Shown piece after piece: positions 14,935 through 18,289 of a DNA stretch of 18,289 nucleotides. Each line of letters begins with the position of its first letter. Within the stretch, counting starts at the first letter, position 1. Below the pieces are notes generated by a model. The model was not told where the DNA came from. It saw only the letters and a list, made by a program, of their open reading frames with translations, and ran no database searches. The translations under genes were made by a program, and so were the position numbers. Source of the DNA: Chloroflexota bacterium (GTDB taxonomy: Bacteria; Chloroflexota; Dehalococcoidia; GIF9; UBA5629); assembly GCA_020354105.1 (NCBI GenBank), contig CP070642.1, positions 396,553 through 414,841 on the forward strand, given 5' to 3'.

Positions 14935-16215
14935 CTATAATGGATGACGCCTTGGTCTCTTACTAGCCACGCTTTCCCCGCTGGGAATATCCTTAGATGA
15001 AAAATCAACCCTATCTACCCAGCATCCGATTTTGCAATTGCGGCCTATCTTGACCCCGCTCGGTATTTTGGCTCCTTTGCCAACCACGGTTATACCAGAG
15101 TTAAGGTTATCTATTTCTTCTTTGTTGGGTGTCAAGTCATCACCATGACCAACTTGACTGCCATTACTAATCCAAACCTGTTTATCAACAATAGACTTGT
15201 CGACGGTGGCTCCTTCACCAACAGTAGTATCATCAAAAATGATCGAATCTATTATTACAGCCCCGTCTTCAACAAACACACCGGGGAAGATAATAGATCT
15301 TTCCACACGGCCATTAATAATGGCGCCATTGGATACAAGGCTCTTGGTTATCTGAGCATTTGGCCCAAGTTTCGCTGGGGGTCTATCTCGATGCACAGTC
15401 CGAACTTCAGCCGATGTGTCATAAAGGTTCAGGTCAGGCAGATCAGCGATCAAATCCATATTAGCCTGCCAATATGATTGTATAGTTCCAACATCGCGCC
15501 AATAGCCACGAAACCTGTAACCATAGACCTTGTGCTTACCAATGATTTCCGGCAAAATGTCTTGTCCGAAATCATGTCCGCCTTTTCCCTGAGCATACTC
15601 CTCAAGACAGTTGATAAGAACACTTTTGTCAAAAACATATACACCCATCGAGGCCAGATTGCTTTTTGCGCTCCTCGGCTTTTCTTGGAAGCTGATCACA
15701 CGTTCATTATGATCCAGCGTAATGATGCCAAATCTCGAAACTTCCGGCAGAGGCACCTCAGTCACTGCCACAGTAACATCAGCCTGCCTGCTACGATGGG
15801 CATTTATCATATGGTCATAGCGCATAGTATAAATGTGATCACCAGATAGAATAAGGACTTCATCAACTTTTTGGTCTTCCACATAATACAGGTTCTGATA
15901 AACAGCATCAGCCGTGCCCTTGTACCAGTCCCGAGTCGACCGGCTTAAAAAGGGCTGAAGCAGGACGACTCCACCGGTAGTCCTGTCCAGGTCCCATGGT
16001 CTACCAACGCCGATATGCTGAGCCAGAGAGCGAGGATTAAATTGAGTAAGTACAGCCACGTTACAAATTCCGGAACTGGCACAATTGCTCAAAGTGAAAT
16101 CGATAATTCGATATTTGCCACCGAAGGGAACTGCTGGTTTAGCTCTCTCCGCAGATAAAATACTCAACCGCTCGCTGGCACCACCAGCTAAAACCATAGC
16201 TAGTACTCGGTTCAT
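14935..16215 (-). CDS. glgC: Glucose-1-phosphate adenylyltransferase (ADP-glucose pyrophosphorylase)
   Basis: Makes ADP-glucose from glucose-1-phosphate and ATP, the committed and usually allosteric step of bacterial glycogen synthesis. The 426-aa protein has an N-terminal nucleotidyltransferase domain with AERAKPAVPFGGKYRIIDF (22-40), the KGTADAVYQN loop (99-108), LSGDHIYTMRY with metal-binding D126, and FQEKP (176-180). A left-handed beta-helix of hexapeptide repeats (about 290-410) follows. The nucleotide loop reads LAGGASERLSIL instead of the usual GGxGTRL, keeping R16. The start ATG at 16215 has GGAGG 7 bases upstream and fits the family N-terminus. It is the first gene of the glycogen operon, divergent from mscS across a 150-base intergenic region. 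The allosteric effectors cannot be read from sequence. Confidence 0.95.
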   Translation of the reverse strand: MNRVLAMVLAGGASERLSILSAERAKPAVPFGGKYRIIDFTLSNCASSGICNVAVLTQFNPRSLAQHIGVGRPWDLDRTTGGVVLLQPFLSRSTRDWYKGTADAVYQNLYYVEDQKVDEVLILSGDHIYTMRYDHMINAHRSRQADVTVAVTEVPLPEVSRFGIITLDHNERVISFQEKPRSAKSNLASMGVYVFDKSVLINCLEEYAQGKGGHDFGQDILPEIIGKHKVYGYRFRGYWRDVGTIQSYWQANMDLIADLPDLNLYDTSAEVRTVHRDRPPAKLGPNAQITKSLVSNGAIINGRVERSIIFPGVFVEDGAVIIDSIIFDDTTVGEGATVDKSIVDKQVWISNGSQVGHGDDLTPNKEEIDNLNSGITVVGKGAKIPSGVKIGRNCKIGCWVDRVDFSSKDIPSGESVASKRPRRHPL

Positions 16216-16257
16216 ATCATCACCTCCCCACTGGCTTCATTTTTCATTTTAACCCAG

Positions 16258-16291
16258 ATTCGCTTCGAATGTCGAACTGAACGTTACTATA
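16258..16291 (-). promoter_or_regulatory. Candidate glgC promoter element with overlapping palindromes
   Basis: On the minus strand a TATAGT box (plus 16286-16291) lies 70 bases before the glgC ATG, but no good -35 is seen at the expected distance. Downstream of it are two overlapping palindromes: ATTCG-CTT-CGAAT (16258-16270) and TTCGA-ATG-TCGAA (16264-16276). They could form an operator that controls the glycogen operon. This is inference from symmetry alone. Confidence 0.28.
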
Positions 16292-16365
16292 CAAAAGTTC
16301 AATAGATACACCGTGTAGAAAACTCTGTCCCATTTTGTTAGAATCCAGAGAGGAAGGGGACAATT

Positions 16366-17316
16366 ATGGATTGGACACCATTTACCAATTGGCTCGCAGA
16401 GCACGGTCTACGTATCCTGCTCATTATCGCCATCTCAGGGATTTTCTATTATCTACTGCGCCACTTTGTGCCCATCATGGTAAAGAGAACCGTATCACGA
16501 ACCATGGCAGGAAAGTCAAAAACGGCCATAAAGAAAAGAACCGATACTCTGAGCGATGTCTTTATCGAGACCGGGATGATCTTTGTCGGCATAATTGCCA
16601 TTTTCACGATCATCTCCGAGCTGGGAATAAATATAGCTCCAGCATTAGCTGGGCTTGGCGTCGCTGGCATTGCTGTCGGCTTCGGTGCACAGACCCTGGT
16701 CAAAGATATATTCAACGGCGTCCTCATCCTGTTGGAAAACCAGTACGGCATAGGAGACGTTGTCAAAATCGCTGGAATAGAGGGGTTAGTCAAGGACATC
16801 AGTCTGCGAAGAACAGTACTCAGAGACCTGGATGGCATAGTCAACAGTATTCCCAACAGCGAGGTTATGGTTGCCAGCAACTACACTAAAGACTGGTCGC
16901 GGGTGAACATGAATATATCGGTGGGCTATAGCGAAGACCTCGACCATGTTATTAAAGTCATCAACAAGGTGGGTAAAGAAATAGCTAAAGACCCTGAGTG
17001 GAAGTCTCGAATTCTGAAAGCACCAGAGGTGCTGAGAGTAGATGAGTTTGGAGATTCTGGTATTATCATAAAGATACTTGGTGAAACACAACCATTGGAG
17101 CAGTGGGATGTCATGGGAGAATTACGACTCAGGCTGAAAAAAGTCTTCGACAGAGAGGGAATCGAGATACCCTGGCCCCACATCAAACTCTTCTTCGGTC
17201 ATGCTCCTGAAATCGAAGCCAAAAAATTGGTAGATAAAAGTTCACCAATCACACCGCGAGTTAAACAGTCAAACCAGAAAAAAAGACGCGGTAAATTGCC
17301 ACCAAGCCAAGACTAG
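16366..17316 (+). CDS. mscS: Small-conductance mechanosensitive channel, MscS family
   Basis: Inner-membrane channel that opens on membrane tension to release solutes after hypo-osmotic shock. The 316-aa protein has the MscS layout. TM1 is about 14-35 and TM2 about 65-88. The pore-lining TM3 is Gly/Ala-rich (GLGVAGIAVGFGAQTLVKDIF within ~96-117). A beta domain follows, starting NQYGIGDVVKIAGIEGLV and including a PNSEVMVASNYTKDW stretch, then an alpha-beta C-terminal domain to about 285 and a basic tail rich in Lys and Arg. Length is close to E. coli MscS (286 aa) plus the tail. The ATG at 16366 has GGAAGGGG 6 bases upstream. It is divergent from glgC and convergent with holA, whose stop lies 15 bases away, with no obvious terminator between. 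No link to glycogen is implied beyond position. Confidence 0.9.
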   Translation: MDWTPFTNWLAEHGLRILLIIAISGIFYYLLRHFVPIMVKRTVSRTMAGKSKTAIKKRTDTLSDVFIETGMIFVGIIAIFTIISELGINIAPALAGLGVAGIAVGFGAQTLVKDIFNGVLILLENQYGIGDVVKIAGIEGLVKDISLRRTVLRDLDGIVNSIPNSEVMVASNYTKDWSRVNMNISVGYSEDLDHVIKVINKVGKEIAKDPEWKSRILKAPEVLRVDEFGDSGIIIKILGETQPLEQWDVMGELRLRLKKVFDREGIEIPWPHIKLFFGHAPEIEAKKLVDKSSPITPRVKQSNQKKRRGKLPPSQD

Positions 17317-17331
17317 GAACTAAAAGTAGGT

Positions 17332-18289
17332 TCAAACTTGCCCTAGCTCAACAACCAGAAGGTCAAGGGCTAGGTCACCATCATATTTCCCCGTCTTAAT
17401 AGCAATATCAGCTTCCAGGAGCTTGTGATAGGCACTCTTTATCCGCTCTAAAGTATAAGCCTTGGCTTGTCTTGCTGCCTTCTCCAGGCTATAGCTTGGA
17501 ACCATCTCCGCCTTATCCTGAACTCCGGCTCGAGATTTTTTTTTGCCCAAGTCTTTCGCCATAACTATTAAACGAAGCTGCCTCGTAATCATAGCCAGGA
17601 CATATGCAGGAGAAGCACCATCCTGAAGCAATCGATGGAGCAATTGCTGAGCCACTTTTCTTCGCCCTTCAAGAATAGCATCCACCAGAGCGAAGATATT
17701 AGCCTCGCGGGCATAACTGGTTACCTGTTTGACACTTTCCTCGGTGATAACCTGACCTGAGCAATAGGAAAGCAGCTTATCTACTTCGCTGCTAATAGTC
17801 CATAAATCAGCACCGACAAGCTCAACCAGCAGCTTAACCGCTCCTGAGGAGATAGTGCCACCGCCTTGTTTCACCCGCTCTTGTATCCAGTCGCTCAGGT
17901 CTCTATCACTTAATGGAGCAAAACCTTCTATTTTGGCCAGCGACGACACAGATTTCAACAAACGATTGCTAGCCTTAACCTCGCCATCAATTAAAACTAG
18001 TACAGTGGTCGACGGCATCTGTCTGACGTATTCGGCCAGCTCCATCCACTCTTTCATTGCTGAATCGGTCTTCGCCTTAGGACGCGCTGCTCGCTGTTCT
18101 GACCCAGGCCTTGACTCAAAACGTGCTAACAAGCCCCTAACAATGACCAGCCTGTGCGAACATAAAAATGGGACTACACTACAAGCATCCTTAAGCTGGT
18201 TTAAATTTAGCTGCTGGCCATCTAAAACGCTGGTATTAACAGCCAGCATCTCTTTGTCACCCAGCTCGTTTTTTATCCCCTCCAGGGCT
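17332..18289 (-). CDS. holA: DNA polymerase III subunit delta, 5' end outside the window
   Basis: Delta subunit of the clamp-loader complex, which opens the beta sliding clamp and loads it on DNA. The recognisable part has EMLAVNTSVLDG, VVPFLCSHRLVIVRGLLARFE (domain I), VLVLIDGEVKASNRLLKSV, APLSDRDLSDWIQERV, the GADLWTISSEVDKLLSY helix pair, and EANIFALVDAILEGRRKVA in the region leading to the C-terminal collar domain. The frame stays open from the internal Met at 18249 to the window edge and encodes ALEGIKNELGDKE, which continues the family sequence. The true start is therefore to the right and that Met is internal. About 319 codons are seen, and perhaps 20 are missing. A short Arg/Lys-rich insert lies near residues 45-62, counted from the internal Met. 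Confidence 0.9.
   Translation of the reverse strand, partial: ALEGIKNELGDKEMLAVNTSVLDGQQLNLNQLKDACSVVPFLCSHRLVIVRGLLARFESRPGSEQRAARPKAKTDSAMKEWMELAEYVRQMPSTTVLVLIDGEVKASNRLLKSVSSLAKIEGFAPLSDRDLSDWIQERVKQGGGTISSGAVKLLVELVGADLWTISSEVDKLLSYCSGQVITEESVKQVTSYAREANIFALVDAILEGRRKVAQQLLHRLLQDGASPAYVLAMITRQLRLIVMAKDLGKKKSRAGVQDKAEMVPSYSLEKAARQAKAYTLERIKSAYHKLLEADIAIKTGKYDGDLALDLLVVELGQV

Noticed and set aside
15478..15849. 123-aa plus-strand frame inside glgC
   Set aside because: It is antisense to conserved glgC motifs, with no recognisable domain or ribosome binding site.
16335..16889. 184-aa plus-strand frame overlapping mscS
   Set aside because: It lies in another frame of mscS, has low-complexity His/Arg/Gln-rich translation and no ribosome binding site. 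mscS in this region matches a known family throughout.
17317..17331. Terminator between mscS and holA
   Set aside because: The 15-base gap holds no stem-loop or T run.
18247..18249. ATG at 18249 as the holA start
   Set aside because: The frame stays open to the window edge and the upstream codons continue the expected family sequence, so this Met is internal.
1..18289. CRISPR arrays, tRNA or rRNA genes, insertion sequences, prophage or defence genes
   Set aside because: No regularly spaced repeats, cloverleaf-like segments, transposase, integrase or defence motifs were seen. Coding frames with known metabolic families fill nearly all the window, and no gene-free stretch exceeds about 155 bases.

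Overview
The window carries two gene blocks that face each other plus a short third part. The likely source is an anaerobic bacterium of the Chloroflexota, perhaps Dehalococcoidia. I base this on the siroheme-dependent heme route, GH57-type glycogen enzymes, the look of the HolA and MscS proteins, and moderate GC. This is recall of protein style, not a database match, so the taxonomic call is tentative. No tRNA, rRNA, CRISPR array, transposase or phage gene was seen, and coding density is very high.

Block 1 (155-6294, plus strand) is a six-gene heme operon: ahbC, ahbD, a fused ahbA-ahbB, a SirC/CysG-N-like precorrin-2 dehydrogenase/ferrochelatase, hemA and hemC. Junctions are 4-base ATGA overlaps or gaps of 2-10 bases. 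HemA starts the C5 route from glutamyl-tRNA and HemC makes hydroxymethylbilane. SirC yields sirohydrochlorin and probably siroheme. AhbAB decarboxylates siroheme, AhbC removes the acetate side chains, and AhbD turns Fe-coproporphyrin III into heme b. HemL, HemB, HemD and the uroporphyrinogen-III methyltransferase are not here and must lie outside the window. A perfect TATAAT box lies only 9 bases before the ahbC ATG, which has no good ribosome binding site, so the first gene may be translated from a leaderless message.

Block 2 (6358-16215, minus strand) is a glycogen/alpha-glucan operon. Reading from its promoter side it holds glgC, a GH57 branching enzyme, glgA, a ROK glucokinase, a divergent GH57 protein, an 83-aa unknown, a 76-aa PRC-barrel protein and a GH57 4-alpha-glucanotransferase. 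GlgC makes ADP-glucose, GlgA polymerises it and the branching enzyme adds 1,6 branches. The glucanotransferase and the second GH57 enzyme probably remodel or degrade the polymer, and glucokinase returns free glucose to the hexose-phosphate pool. The first five genes are tightly coupled. The small genes sit at looser junctions with their own strong ribosome binding sites. A stem-loop lies after the glucanotransferase, and beyond it is a 78-aa orphan gene flanked by a 12/14-matching direct repeat.

Block 3 (16366-18289) holds a small MscS-type mechanosensitive channel gene on the plus strand, divergent from glgC. Convergent to it is the 3' part of holA (DNA polymerase III delta subunit), whose start lies beyond the right edge.

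The least ordinary points are the fused AhbA-AhbB in a compact heme operon, the likely leaderless ahbC start, the GH57-rich glycogen operon with an uncharacterised GH57 branch, and small unknown proteins linked to glycogen genes. I saw no sign of a wholly new defence, mobile or RNA-based system.
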